Positions 1 to 9,206 of a DNA stretch of 32,126 bases are shown piece after piece. Origin of the DNA: Chloroflexota bacterium (GTDB taxonomy: Bacteria > Chloroflexota > Dehalococcoidia > Lucifugimonadales > Lucifugimonadaceae); the NCBI GenBank assembly GCA_002730555.1, contig PCAM01000023.1, positions 1 to 32,126 of the forward strand. The letters are read 5' to 3'. The first letter of the stretch is position 1. The number at the start of each line of letters is the position of its first letter. Below the pieces are notes generated by a model. That model saw nothing but the letters and a program-made list of their open reading frames with translations, was not told the origin of the DNA and did no database searches. The position numbers and the translations under genes are program-made.

Positions 1-1
1 G

Positions 2-409
2 GCCGCGATATTTGCGGTGTCTCAGATGTCCGCGTCGACTATCAGCGATAGCTCGGCGGCGGACTCTGCGACGAGTGTTTTCGGGGGGGTCACCGACGAA
101 ATAGCCCATTTCGCCGAGTACTTCGTCTTGAGCGCGCTCGTGATGCGCTGGATCCTAGCGGTTAATGTTCCGAGCGGCACGGGGGAACTCGACCCCGCCA
201 TGCTCCGTTCAGCGGGCCAGAAGGCCACGTTGCTGGCAGTGCTGTACGCGATCAGCGACGAAACACACCAGTGGTTCATCGACGGTCGATCCGCCCAGCT
301 GCTCGACCTGCTTATCGATGGCGTAGGGGCCATGATGGGCACGGCGGTGTACCTGTCCGTATTCCAGGCCTGGCGTCTGCAGAGAAACAAAGGCGACGGG
401 TCGCAATGA
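2..409 (+). CDS. VanZ-like membrane protein, 5' end outside the window
   Basis: The frame is open from the left edge, so the true start lies upstream; an internal GTG at 17 is available but unlikely. The edge residues AAIFAVSQMS fit the conserved first segment of VanZ-like proteins. They are followed by the family signature DEIAHFAEYFVL, a hydrophobic segment, then SDETHQWFIDGR and a hydrophobic DLLIDGVGAMMGTAVYL segment. VanZ-like proteins are small integral membrane proteins; the founding member is linked to teicoplanin resistance, but the function of most members is unknown. No glycopeptide-resistance genes are nearby, so no resistance role should be inferred. The stop overlaps the next gene by four bases (ATGA), suggesting co-translation. 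Confidence 0.8.
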   Translation, partial: AAIFAVSQMSASTISDSSAADSATSVFGGVTDEIAHFAEYFVLSALVMRWILAVNVPSGTGELDPAMLRSAGQKATLLAVLYAISDETHQWFIDGRSAQLLDLLIDGVGAMMGTAVYLSVFQAWRLQRNKGDGSQ

Positions 410-741
410 CGTCCGCGTTTGACGCCTGGGAGCTCAAACAGCGTTTGAACGAGCTGCTGGAGGACATCGAGGAAGTGGTACGTATGGCGGAAGAGTTGAG
501 CTGGCCACCACAACCCATCTACGTAAGTAACCGGATTCGCGAAGAGCTGGTGCCGGCGCTGTACGACGCCCGGACCTATATCGAAGTCGGGCAGCTCGAC
601 GCCCCCGCCATCAGCGAACGCTTGATGGAAGCCCGCCTCGTCACGGCGGACCTGTCCTCAGAGGACAAGACATTCGAGCGCCTGTTCAGTCGTCTGCGCG
701 TGATATCAGAAAACGCCGACAACGCCGCCAAACTGGAGTAA
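406..741 (+). CDS. Small hypothetical protein, helical
   Basis: A 111-residue protein beginning at the ATG of an ATGA overlap with the VanZ-like gene; the open frame extends further upstream, but the overlap start is the natural one. The sequence is charged and likely all-helical: the N-terminal third (LKQRLNELLEDIEEVVRMAEEL) looks amphipathic, and a second helical stretch follows from about residue 60. There is no signal peptide, transmembrane segment or metal-binding motif. I do not recognise the family. The coupling suggests it is expressed with the VanZ-like protein; a function in common is only a guess. Confidence 0.6.
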   Translation: MTSAFDAWELKQRLNELLEDIEEVVRMAEELSWPPQPIYVSNRIREELVPALYDARTYIEVGQLDAPAISERLMEARLVTADLSSEDKTFERLFSRLRVISENADNAAKLE

Positions 742-877
742 GAATACCGAACGCACATGCTACCATTCGCCACGTGATGACGAGCTCATGCGGGCCATCC
801 GGTTCTCGCACTTCGCACTCTTGATTTCACCCCTCGCCAGAACCCCGACCATGACCTGAAATTAAAGGGGGCCAGAA

Positions 878-1483
878 TTGAGCGAGGCCAGGGTAGATAT
901 CCAGGTCGACACCAGATTTCAGCAGGCGTTCGCGGCGGCCAGCCTTGACCGCTTGCTTCGGGCCGTGGCCGAGACCGCCCTGTCCCGGGAACTGGTGTCC
1001 GGGCCCGATCGCGTGACATTGATCATCACAGACGATGAGGCCCTGCGTAAGCTGAACCGAGAGTTCATGGGATACGACGAACCGACAGATGTGCTGTCCT
1101 TTAACACCGCACTTAATACCACACCGAATGAAGACGTCCTGAACGCGCATTCCGGCGATGGAGAAAGCGGACTCGATAACCCCGAACGCGGCGATTCCGG
1201 TGGCTGGCCCGATGTCGAGGGCGAAGAGTCGGACGAACTGGGAGATGTCGCGATCTCGTACGAGCGGGCCATAGCGCAGGCGGGGGCGGCCGGACACGAC
1301 GTAGCTCACGAACTTTCGGTGCTGACCGCCCACGGCGTGCTCCACCTTCTCGGTTACGATCACGCGGAGCCAGAGGAGCACCGGATGATGTTCGGCAAAA
1401 CGGACGATATTCTGGCGGCGGCGCTTGACCGTTCGGAGTTTTCAGGTGCTTTCTCAGACACTTCGGAGGGGCCGGACGAATGA
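878..1483 (+). CDS. ybeY: YbeY endoribonuclease / rRNA maturation factor
   Basis: YbeY is a zinc-dependent single-strand endoribonuclease needed for 16S rRNA 3'-end maturation and ribosome quality control in the cytoplasm. The family signature is clear at residues 152-162 (HGVLHLLGYDH), providing the three zinc-binding histidines, and the upstream block RKLNREFMGYDEPTDVLSF (about 57-75) is also typical. The start is a TTG preceded by AAAGGGG at 864-870, about 7 bases away. At 201 residues it is longer than the usual 150-170. The extra length is mostly an acidic, Gly/Asp/Glu-rich insertion at about residues 78-120, between the DVLSF strand and the LGDVAIS strand, plus a short tail. Its stop overlaps the dnaX start (ATGA). 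Confidence 0.95.
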   Translation: MSEARVDIQVDTRFQQAFAAASLDRLLRAVAETALSRELVSGPDRVTLIITDDEALRKLNREFMGYDEPTDVLSFNTALNTTPNEDVLNAHSGDGESGLDNPERGDSGGWPDVEGEESDELGDVAISYERAIAQAGAAGHDVAHELSVLTAHGVLHLLGYDHAEPEEHRMMFGKTDDILAAALDRSEFSGAFSDTSEGPDE

Positions 1484-3252
1484 CCAGTCGCAACGAAGTT
1501 TTCTACAGGAAATGGCGCCCGCAACGATTTGATGAGGTGGCGGGACAGGATCACGTGACGGGTACGCTGCGGCAGGCACTGCGGACGGATCGCGTGGCAC
1601 ATGCATATCTTCTGTGCGGCCCGCGAGGCACGGGAAAGACCTCCACCGCACGGATCCTGGCGAAGGCGCTGAACTGCCAGAACCCGCGTGACAGCGAGCC
1701 CTGCGGCGGTTGTGACAACTGCGTTGCGGTTACGGAAAACAGGATGCTGGACCTGATCGAGATCGACGCTGCGTCCAATCGCGGCATCGACAACATCCGT
1801 GACCTGCGGGACAAGGCGCGCTTCGCTCCCGGTTCCGGCAAGTACAAGGTGTACGTGATCGACGAGGTACATCAGTTGAGCGGCGATGCGTTCAACGCCC
1901 TGCTAAAGACCCTGGAAGAGCCGCCACCGCACGTGATTTTTGTCCTGGCGACCACCGAAACGCACCGCGTTCCGGCGACGATCCTGTCCCGTTGCCAGAG
2001 GTTCGATTTCCGACGCCTGTCGAACGAAGTGGTGATCGACAAGCTGGCCGAAATCGCCGGCGAGGAAGAGATAGACGCCGACCCGGAAGTGCTCTCGCTC
2101 ATCGCCCGGACCGCGTATGGAAGCTTGAGAGACGCCGAGAACCTGCTCGAACAACTCGCCGTGTCGTACGGTTCTGAGGTCACGCTGGACCAAGCCTTTG
2201 AGCTTCTAGGGCTGGGCGATGCCGAATCGAGCATCGAACTGGCGGTGGCGGCGCTCAAATCCGACCCGAAGCGGGCACTTGAGATCATCAATCGCGAGGC
2301 GGCGAAGGGCGCAGACCTCGGCCGTCTGCGGAGCGGCACGGTCGATGTCCTGCGCGCCGGTCTGCTGGTGAAGGCGGGCGTCGAGGACGCGCTTGGCCAA
2401 TCCCAGGAAGCTCTGGACGCTATGACCGAGGCCGGACGGGGCGCATCGCTCGAAAAGTTGCTCCACGTCGTGACGGAACTGGAGAAAGCAGACTTCAAGC
2501 AGAACTCGTCCTCTCCCCTGCCGCTCGAAATCGCCCTTCTGAACGCCCTGGCGGAGCGGCCCGCCCCACCCGTCACGGCCGCACCAGCCCCCCCGCCGGC
2601 AACACAACGCGGACCGGTCGGTCCGGCGCCGACGAGACGCCCACAGCCCGTCCCTCCGCAAGCGCAACCGCAAAGGCCCACCAGCCCCCGTGCGACCGTA
2701 CGACCGGCCGCGAGAGTTCCTTCATCTGGATCACCCGGGAATCAGGGGCAGCCCGAACCCGCACAACCCCCACGCCCGGCACGAACGCCACAGGATCAAC
2801 GTTGGGCGCAGGTGATCAAAGAACTCAGCCGCACGAAGGGCGTTCAGTTCAACCTGGGCGCGCTCCTGCGCGATGTGCAGGATGCGAAACAGAACGGCGA
2901 CACGCTCAGTCTTTCGTTCCGCAACAGCTCCATGGAAGAACGGGTGGCCGGCGAACTGTCCGATCCACGGGGCCGCAACCCTGTCGAAACGGCAGTCGAA
3001 AACGCGTATGCCGTAAAGTTAAAGGTCGTTATCGCCAGACAGGACGCCAATGGCGAACTCCAGAAGCCCACGACCGCCATGGACAGCCACATCGTGCGTG
3101 CGGCGGTCACGATGGGGGCACGCATCCTGGATGAGGGGTCTGTGAGCAGTGGCGGCCCGGCCAAATCCGCCCCAACCGATACGCCCGAAACCAACACACC
3201 AGACACGAACGCACCGGAAGCGAACGCAACGAATCCGAATCAAGCGGGATAA
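1480..3252 (+). CDS. dnaX: DNA polymerase III subunit gamma/tau
   Basis: Clamp-loader ATPase that assembles the beta clamp on primed DNA and organises the replicative polymerase. Visible features are the N-terminal YRKWRPQRFDEVAGQ motif, Walker A GPRGTGKTS at residues 47-55, four zinc-binding cysteines at 66, 75, 78 and 81, the Walker B-like VIDEVHQLS at 126-134, and the SRC sensor/arginine-finger motif at 170-172. A Pro/Gln/Arg-rich linker spans about 365-440, followed by a tau-like domain and a low-complexity Thr/Asn/Glu tail. The 590 residues suit a tau form. I saw no clear A-rich slippery site that would give a short gamma form. The start overlaps the ybeY stop and the YbaB gene follows, as in many bacteria. 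Confidence 0.96.
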   Translation: MTSRNEVFYRKWRPQRFDEVAGQDHVTGTLRQALRTDRVAHAYLLCGPRGTGKTSTARILAKALNCQNPRDSEPCGGCDNCVAVTENRMLDLIEIDAASNRGIDNIRDLRDKARFAPGSGKYKVYVIDEVHQLSGDAFNALLKTLEEPPPHVIFVLATTETHRVPATILSRCQRFDFRRLSNEVVIDKLAEIAGEEEIDADPEVLSLIARTAYGSLRDAENLLEQLAVSYGSEVTLDQAFELLGLGDAESSIELAVAALKSDPKRALEIINREAAKGADLGRLRSGTVDVLRAGLLVKAGVEDALGQSQEALDAMTEAGRGASLEKLLHVVTELEKADFKQNSSSPLPLEIALLNALAERPAPPVTAAPAPPPATQRGPVGPAPTRRPQPVPPQAQPQRPTSPRATVRPAARVPSSGSPGNQGQPEPAQPPRPARTPQDQRWAQVIKELSRTKGVQFNLGALLRDVQDAKQNGDTLSLSFRNSSMEERVAGELSDPRGRNPVETAVENAYAVKLKVVIARQDANGELQKPTTAMDSHIVRAAVTMGARILDEGSVSSGGPAKSAPTDTPETNTPDTNAPEANATNPNQAG

Positions 3253-3285
3253 ATCAGGGAAGCCCATAACGGGGAGATTCTTGCC

Positions 3286-3591
3286 TTGAACAGAAACATG
3301 CTCCGCAAGGCTCAGCAGATGCAGGCGCAAATGGCGAAGATCCAGGAGGAACTCGCCGAGGCGCACACAGAGGCCGCCGCCGGCGGTGGTGTCGTGAAAG
3401 TAGTCGTGCTCGGCGGCTCTAGGGTCGAATCGATAGAGATCGCTCCCGAGGTCGTCGACCCAGAAGACATCGAGATGCTGCAAGACCTCGTTCTGGCGGC
3501 CGTCAACGAGGCCATGGACGCAGCGCAGGCGGAGGCCCAGAAGAAGATGTCGGCGATTACCGGCGGGCTGAACATCCCCGGACTGATGTAG
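3286..3591 (+). CDS. ybaB: YbaB/EbfC nucleoid-associated protein
   Basis: A 101-residue member of the YbaB/EbfC DNA-binding family, homodimeric nucleoid-associated proteins usually encoded between dnaX and recR, as here. The N-terminal helix carries repeated Met/Gln/Lys heptads (RKAQQMQAQMAKIQEELAE). It is followed by the typical GGGVVKVVVLGGSRVESIEIAPEVVDPED beta region split by turns, and a C-terminal helix ending in GLNIPGLM. The chosen start is TTG with GGGGAG at 3271-3276 nine bases upstream; an ATG further in (at 3298) would remove four residues and is possible. Spacing to recR is 111 bases, with no gene between. Confidence 0.93.
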   Translation: MNRNMLRKAQQMQAQMAKIQEELAEAHTEAAAGGGVVKVVVLGGSRVESIEIAPEVVDPEDIEMLQDLVLAAVNEAMDAAQAEAQKKMSAITGGLNIPGLM

Positions 3592-3702
3592 TCTCCCGGC
3601 CCTGAATGATCCCGCTCGTCCCCCATCGCCCCACAACCCCGGGAAGGGGCACGAGTCGCCGTCGCAAATCTTGAACGCAGGAAGGCCGGAGCGCCCCGAC
3701 CG

Positions 3703-4344
3703 ATGAACCCCAACCCCACCCCGTCAGCGGCTCCACCCGTCGCACGCCTGATCGAGGCGTTCAACCGACTCCCCGGCGTCGGTCCAAAATCGGCCCAGCG
3801 GCTGACCTACTACATGATCCGGATGCCGCGCGAAGAGGCGGAGGCGCTGGCAGAGGCCGTGATATCGGTCAAGGACCGCATCGTCCTCTGCTCCAAGTGC
3901 CTCAACATCACCGAGGACCCCGTTTGTGGCGTGTGCACAAACGAGCGGCGGGATCGCACCCGGATATGCGTGGTGGAAGAACCGCTGGACGTGCTGGCGC
4001 TCGAACGCACACGTGCCTATGACGGGCTTTATCACGTGCTGCATGGCGCGATTTCTCCGTCGAGCGGCATCAACGCCGAGCAACTCAAAATACGAGAACT
4101 ACTCGACCGGCTAAGGGACGAGACCGTTACGGAGTTGATCCTCGCCACAAATCCCAATCTTGAGGGCGAAGCGACATCAATGTACCTTCAGCGCTTGATC
4201 TCCCCGCTGGGGATCAAGGTCACGCGGCTCGCCCGCGGTCTGTCGTCCGGCGCCGACCTTGAGTACGCAGACGAGATGACGCTGGCCAACGCCCTCCAGG
4301 GCCGTTCAGAGGTTGCGTCCGATGGAGATTCGCCCGTCGATTAG
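3703..4344 (+). CDS. recR: Recombination mediator RecR
   Basis: RecR works with RecO (encoded next) and RecF to load RecA on SSB-coated single-stranded gaps. The protein shows the N-terminal helix-hairpin-helix (FNRLPGVGPKSAQRLTYY, about 20-37), a four-cysteine zinc finger (C63, C66, C75, C78), and a Toprim domain from about residue 86 with ICVVEEPLD and the HGAISPSSGI segment. Length 213 is slightly above the usual 198-200 because of a short Pro-rich N-terminus and a polar tail. A purine-rich AGGAAGG lies about 18 bases before the ATG, farther than ideal; no better in-frame start was seen. Confidence 0.96.
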   Translation: MNPNPTPSAAPPVARLIEAFNRLPGVGPKSAQRLTYYMIRMPREEAEALAEAVISVKDRIVLCSKCLNITEDPVCGVCTNERRDRTRICVVEEPLDVLALERTRAYDGLYHVLHGAISPSSGINAEQLKIRELLDRLRDETVTELILATNPNLEGEATSMYLQRLISPLGIKVTRLARGLSSGADLEYADEMTLANALQGRSEVASDGDSPVD

Positions 4345-4425
4345 ATCCGGGATGCTCATGCGATCGCGTTACCGGCAAATATCAGAATTCCGTACGGTGA
4401 CTTCCGGGCCGCACGAGGCGCGCGC

Positions 4426-5232
4426 ATGACCTCAGGTAGACCGAATACCTTCACCACAGAGGCCGTCGTGCTTCGCCACTCCGATCTCGGCGAGGCGGAC
4501 CGCCTCTTGTGGTTGCTGACCCCGGAGCGGGGCGTCATTCGGGCCACGGCGCGCGGCGCACGTAAGCCGGGCAGCAAGCTGGGCGGTCACATCGACCTGC
4601 TGTTTCACGTGAAGCTGTCGATACGAGAGGGACGTGAGCTTCACGGCGTGAGTCAGGCGGACACGATCGATGCATTCAGGGCGATGCGCACCGATATCGG
4701 GCGGCTGTCCCGCGCGTTGTACATCGGCGAGCTCTCTTTGCGGGTCAGCGTTGAGGACGCGCCGTCGCACGCCGTGTTTCGCCTGCTGATAAACAGCCTC
4801 GGTTGGCTTGCCACGACCGAGAACGAGGACACGCTGGTGCGCTGGTTCACTTTGCGACTACTCACGATTACCGGCTTCAAGCCGGAATTCGGGGCCTGCG
4901 TTGAGTGCGGAGACGAGCTTGAGCCAGCGGATCACGTGTTTTCCGCCGAGCGCGGCGGGCTCTTGTGCCCGAGATGCCGTTCCCAGGGGAGCGACGTGCT
5001 GCTCCCTGCCGGTCTGGGAAGCATCAAGGTGCTGAGGCACCTGACGCGCAGCGACTACCCGGCGATCGAATCGCTCATCATCGGGGCCGAAGAACGGCGG
5101 CAGATCGAACGCATCCTTCGTTCCCACACGAACTCCGTGATCGACCGCGACGTGCGATCCTCCGCGTTTCTGGACGAGGTACGGGATTGGCCCGATGCGG
5201 GGCCGGTTCCAGGCGGTTTGCGAGCTGAATAA
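4426..5232 (+). CDS. recO: DNA repair protein RecO
   Basis: RecO binds single-stranded DNA and SSB, anneals strands and with RecR promotes RecA loading. The N-terminal OB-fold begins FTTEAVVLRHSDLGEADRLL and continues with the family-typical LTPERGVIRATARGARKPGSKLGG. The C-terminal helical domain holds a zinc-binding set at C158, C161, C181 and C184. Length 268 is normal. It lies 81 bases after recR on the same strand. Adjacent recR and recO are less common than dnaX-ybaB-recR, so here the RecOR mediator pair is encoded together. Confidence 0.94.
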   Translation: MTSGRPNTFTTEAVVLRHSDLGEADRLLWLLTPERGVIRATARGARKPGSKLGGHIDLLFHVKLSIREGRELHGVSQADTIDAFRAMRTDIGRLSRALYIGELSLRVSVEDAPSHAVFRLLINSLGWLATTENEDTLVRWFTLRLLTITGFKPEFGACVECGDELEPADHVFSAERGGLLCPRCRSQGSDVLLPAGLGSIKVLRHLTRSDYPAIESLIIGAEERRQIERILRSHTNSVIDRDVRSSAFLDEVRDWPDAGPVPGGLRAE

Positions 5233-5414
5233 GGCCGGATTGGGCGCTAAATCAGACGTTTCGGGCATGCCTGTCAAAGAGAAAGCTGACATCGGGTAAT
5301 CCCCCTGCCACGGCATGCTCGGTACAATCGACCACGGTATCCGGAAGCAGGTACGCTCAGTTGCAACTCCGCTGCCGATGACGACCCCGAAGCAACCTGT
5401 AGTTGAAGTAGTTC

Positions 5415-8400
5415 ATGGCTGAAGATTTCATACGAGTCCGAGGCGCCCGCGAGCACAACCTGCGCAACGTCGATGTCGATGTTCCCCGGGGACAACTTGT
5501 AACCATCACGGGCGTCTCCGGCTCCGGCAAAAGCTCGCTCGCCTTCGACACGATCTACGCAGAGGGTCAGCGGCGCTATGTCGAGTCGCTCTCGGCGTAC
5601 GCACGCCAGTTCCTCGGGCGCATGGACAAGCCGGACGTGGACCACATCGACGGGCTCAGCCCGGCGATATCGATCGACCAGAAGGGCGTCTCACGCAACC
5701 CGCGGTCAACGGTCGGCACCGTGACCGAGGTTTACGACTATCTGCGGCTGCTGTTCGCGCGCGGGGGACGGCCGCACTGCCACAACTGCGGACGCCCAGT
5801 GGAGAGGCAGTCGGTCCAGCAGATCACGGACTCCGTCACGCGGCTGGAGGAGGGTGCGCGTATCCTTGTGCTTGCCCCGATCGTCACTCACAAAAAGGGC
5901 GAGCATCTGGCGGTATTTGAAAACGCCAGAAACGACGGATTCGTGCGGGTGCGGGTGGACGGAGAGGTGACGCTGCTTGAGGAAGAGATAAAACTCGCCA
6001 AGACGCGCTGGCACGACATCGAGATCGTCGTGGACCGCCTGGTCACCGGCCCCGACGTGGAGGTCGGGCGTCTATCTGACTCCATCGAAACATCGCTGAG
6101 GCTTTCCGGTGGAAACATCGTCATCTCGATAGTGGATGGCGAAGACATCATCTACTCCGAGAAGTTCGCCTGCGTTCACTGCGATCTCAGCATCGGGGAG
6201 CTGGAACCCCGTAACTTCTCGTTCAACACGCCGTACGGCGCCTGCCCCACTTGCACCGGCCTCGGCTTCCGTCTTGAAGTGGATCCGGACCTGGTGGTGC
6301 CAAATCAGAACCTCTCTATACGCGACGGCGCAATCGAGCCCTGGTCGCGGGCCGGTGAGTTGCTGCCGGAGCGGCTGTCGGTCATCGAGGCGGTGTCCAA
6401 CCACTACGGATTCTCGTTAGACGTGCCGTTCCGGGAGTTGACGGAGGAAGAGCAGAATAGGGTGTTGTACGGGGAGGACAACAAGCGCATCGACGTCCTC
6501 CACACCACCCAGTCCGGCCGGTCATATCGCTGGCGGATGCGCAACGAGGGCGTCATCCCGCACCTAGAACGGCGACACCAGAACACGGAGTCACAGAACG
6601 TCCGGGACGATGTCGGCCGGTACATGGCGCAGCGGCCTTGCGTCTCCTGTTCCGGGTTCAGACTCAAGCCGGAGTCTCTGGCCGTCACGGTGCTCGGCAT
6701 GAACATCATCCAGGTCACTCAGCAGTCGGTGGAGCGTGCCCTGCAGTGGATCGAAGCCGCTCGCAGAGGCGAGTGGCCGAAGGGTTCCGAAAACGCGGGC
6801 CCTGCGACGGAACCTTTATCGGTCCGTGAGGGAGCGATCGCTGACCAGATCCTGAAGGAGATCGAGGCCCGTCTCAGCTTCCTGGAGAGGGTCGGTCTCG
6901 AGTACCTGAGCCTGGACCGCACCGCATCAACGCTCTCCGGCGGCGAGGGCCAGCGAATTCGGCTGGCGACGCAGATCGGCTCCGGCCTGATGGGCGTGCT
7001 CTACGTCTGCGACGAGCCGTCGATCGGGTTACACCCACTGGACGATCACAGGCTGATCGCAACGCTCAAACGGCTGCGGGACGTGGGCAACACCGTACTG
7101 GTGGTAGAGCATGACGAGGCAGTGATGCGGGCGTCTGACCACATAATCGACCTCGGACCCGGCGCAGGCGAGCACGGCGGCCACATCATCGCCGAGGGCG
7201 ACGCAGAGGCCATCGAGGCGTCCGAAGATTCGTTGACCGGGGCGTATCTATCGGGCCGCAAGATGATTCCTATCCCGGAGGTGCGGCGCAAGGGCAGCAA
7301 ATTCTTTATCGAGATCAGGGGCGCGTCCGAGAACAACCTGAAAGACATCGACGTCAAGATCCCCCTCGGCGAGCTGGTGTGCATCACCGGCGTGTCGGGC
7401 TCGGGCAAGAGCAGCCTGATCAACGAGATCCTGCAAAAGAAGCTGGCACAGACCTTCTACCGGGCGAAGGACCGACCGGGTAAACACGAAGACGTCATCG
7501 GCCTGGAGAACGTGGACAAGGTCGTCAACATCGACCAGTCGGCCATCGGCCGCACCCCGCGTTCAAACCCGGCAACCTACACGGGCGTGTACACGCCGAT
7601 CCGAGATCTGTTCGCCACGATGCCGGAGGCGCGTGCCCGCGGTTACAAGCCAGGCCGATTCTCTTTCAACGTGAAGGGCGGCCGGTGCGAGTCGTGCAGC
7701 GGCGCGGGATACGTCCAGATATCGATGCAGTTCCTCCCGGACGTAACGGTTCCGTGCGAAATCTGTGACGGCGCCCGGTACAACCGTGAAGCGCTGGAGA
7801 TCAAGTTCAAGACCGCCAGCATCGCCGACGTCCTCGATATGACGATCACCGAAGCGTGCACGCTCTTTGAGAACATCCCACAGGTCATGAACCGACTCCG
7901 GACACTGGTCGAGGTGGGACTCGGGTACATGCGGTTGGGACAACCTGCGACCACGCTTTCCGGTGGCGAGGCGCAGCGGGTCAAGCTGGCCACGGAGCTA
8001 TCGAAGCGATCAACGGGCCAGACGATCTACATCCTCGACGAGCCAACGACCGGGTTGTCGTTCGAGGATTGCGCTGCGCTCATGCGCGTGCTGCACCGCC
8101 TCGTGGACGCCGGAAACACAGTGATCTTGATCGAGCACCACCTGGACCTGATCAAGAACGCTGACTGGATCATCGACCTCGGGCCGGGCGCCGGCGAACG
8201 CGGCGGGGAGTTGGTGGCACAGGGAACCCCGGAGTTCATCGCATCCGTGGACGTGTCCCACACGGGAACGTACCTGGCGGAGGTGCCCGGCATTCAGGCC
8301 GATGCAAAAGCGCCCGGGTCCGTAAAGCCTGCGCGCAGACGTAAGCGTACCGTGACGAAGATCGCCGAGACATCGCCTTCCCTCGCTGGCCTTTCCAGAT

Positions 8401-8498
8401 CCAACGGGAAGAACGGCAGTCGTACGCTGGCTCCCGATCCGACATCCGGCCGTGAGCCCAGGCGCCGGCGAAGGCGAAGGCGTCGTGTCGCCGGGTAG
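5415..8498 (+). CDS. uvrA: UvrABC excinuclease subunit A
   Basis: Damage-recognition ATPase of nucleotide excision repair. Two ABC ATPase modules are visible: the first Walker A GVSGSGKS at 33-40 with its LSGGEGQRIRLA signature near 507, the second Walker A near residue 658 with LSGGEAQRVKLA near 848. Zinc-finger cysteine pairs occur as CHNC (122-125), CVHC, CPTC, CESC and CEIC. The C-terminal ATPase has DEPTTGLSFED where many UvrAs have TGLHFED. The protein is 1027 residues against about 940-960 for typical UvrA; the surplus is a basic tail from about residue 955, ending in an arginine run. The 182 bases upstream hold no gene; a TACAAT at 5323-5328 could be a -10 box, but no matching -35 was seen. 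Confidence 0.97.
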   Translation: MAEDFIRVRGAREHNLRNVDVDVPRGQLVTITGVSGSGKSSLAFDTIYAEGQRRYVESLSAYARQFLGRMDKPDVDHIDGLSPAISIDQKGVSRNPRSTVGTVTEVYDYLRLLFARGGRPHCHNCGRPVERQSVQQITDSVTRLEEGARILVLAPIVTHKKGEHLAVFENARNDGFVRVRVDGEVTLLEEEIKLAKTRWHDIEIVVDRLVTGPDVEVGRLSDSIETSLRLSGGNIVISIVDGEDIIYSEKFACVHCDLSIGELEPRNFSFNTPYGACPTCTGLGFRLEVDPDLVVPNQNLSIRDGAIEPWSRAGELLPERLSVIEAVSNHYGFSLDVPFRELTEEEQNRVLYGEDNKRIDVLHTTQSGRSYRWRMRNEGVIPHLERRHQNTESQNVRDDVGRYMAQRPCVSCSGFRLKPESLAVTVLGMNIIQVTQQSVERALQWIEAARRGEWPKGSENAGPATEPLSVREGAIADQILKEIEARLSFLERVGLEYLSLDRTASTLSGGEGQRIRLATQIGSGLMGVLYVCDEPSIGLHPLDDHRLIATLKRLRDVGNTVLVVEHDEAVMRASDHIIDLGPGAGEHGGHIIAEGDAEAIEASEDSLTGAYLSGRKMIPIPEVRRKGSKFFIEIRGASENNLKDIDVKIPLGELVCITGVSGSGKSSLINEILQKKLAQTFYRAKDRPGKHEDVIGLENVDKVVNIDQSAIGRTPRSNPATYTGVYTPIRDLFATMPEARARGYKPGRFSFNVKGGRCESCSGAGYVQISMQFLPDVTVPCEICDGARYNREALEIKFKTASIADVLDMTITEACTLFENIPQVMNRLRTLVEVGLGYMRLGQPATTLSGGEAQRVKLATELSKRSTGQTIYILDEPTTGLSFEDCAALMRVLHRLVDAGNTVILIEHHLDLIKNADWIIDLGPGAGERGGELVAQGTPEFIASVDVSHTGTYLAEVPGIQADAKAPGSVKPARRRKRTVTKIAETSPSLAGLSRSNGKNGSRTLAPDPTSGREPRRRRRRRRRVAG

Positions 8499-8544
8499 GT
8501 CGGAATCGGGGCGTGCCGTTGGGTTCCGTGAGCTCTAAATAAAG

Positions 8545-9206
8545 CTAAACAGCCTCGCTGGCCACGGCCAACTCAGACTCTGGAACTTGTTGGCCCCTGG
8601 CACGCCACCCGGCTTCGAGCATCTTCGTGACCGTCGGTTCAACCACGGGCATTCCCCGGGTGGAAAACCGAACGACAAAGGCGAGTTTTACCGGGTCTGC
8701 GCTGGCCTTTGACGTGATCAAAGACCAGCTCCCGGCATATGCGGAAAACCGTCTGGCCACATCCTCCCTCAACCCGGAGAGGACGAGGATGATGCCGGCC
8801 CGCGGTTCTTCGACTGGAGCTCTGGGCTGAGCTCGACTACCGGATCCGGGTCCCCGGTGTCCGCCAACGCGATCGCGACATCAGACGTGGGCAGGTCAAA
8901 TAAATGTTTCGGCCGATTCTCGGGATCGATCTCGGTCACAAGCACCAGGCCCGGCTCGTACTCCAGCCATCTCGCCAGCGGCTCACGCCACGGGTGAGGA
9001 CCGACAAAGGTCAGCGATGCTGTCGGGTCTTTGGCTTTCACCGGCGCGGATGGAGGCGGGGCAGTTTCGACAACCGCCCGCTCCTCTGCGCCAGCCATCG
9101 GGTCTGTCGCGATATGCGCATCAGGAGTCAAATGCGCGTGCTTGGACCGGCGAGACGAGCCACTGAGATGCACACTCCGCCCTCTTCGCACGATCTTACG
9201 CTTCAA
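8545..9206 (-). pseudogene. Receiver-domain-like protein, interrupted by an apparent -1 frameshift
   Basis: Two minus-strand reading frames join into one plausible protein. The upstream frame (9206 to 8769) has a basic N-terminus, a Pro/Ala linker, then SLTFVGPHPWREPLARWLEYEPGL split by turns and DVAIALADTGDPDPVVELSPELQ. It then runs into Ser repeats and a stop. In the other frame, from about 8810 onward, the reading is AGIILVLSGLREDVARRFSAYAGSWSLITSK, continuing to a stop at 8545. Joined, the pattern resembles a LuxR-type response-regulator receiver: GPHPWRE in place of DDHP, strand LVLSG, and the lysine in ITSK. No HTH follows. A TTGA overlap at 8769-8772 would also allow two coupled short genes, but the second would lack its first strand. 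The TTG start at 9206 is uncertain. A sequencing error is possible. Confidence 0.5.

Noticed and set aside
1480..3252. Programmed frameshift or slippage site producing a short gamma form of DnaX
   Set aside because: No A-run or AAAAAAG-type heptamer with a following stop was found in the linker region.
5233..5414. LexA/SOS box upstream of uvrA
   Set aside because: Neither the Bacillus-type nor the E. coli-type palindrome was seen in the 182-base gap.
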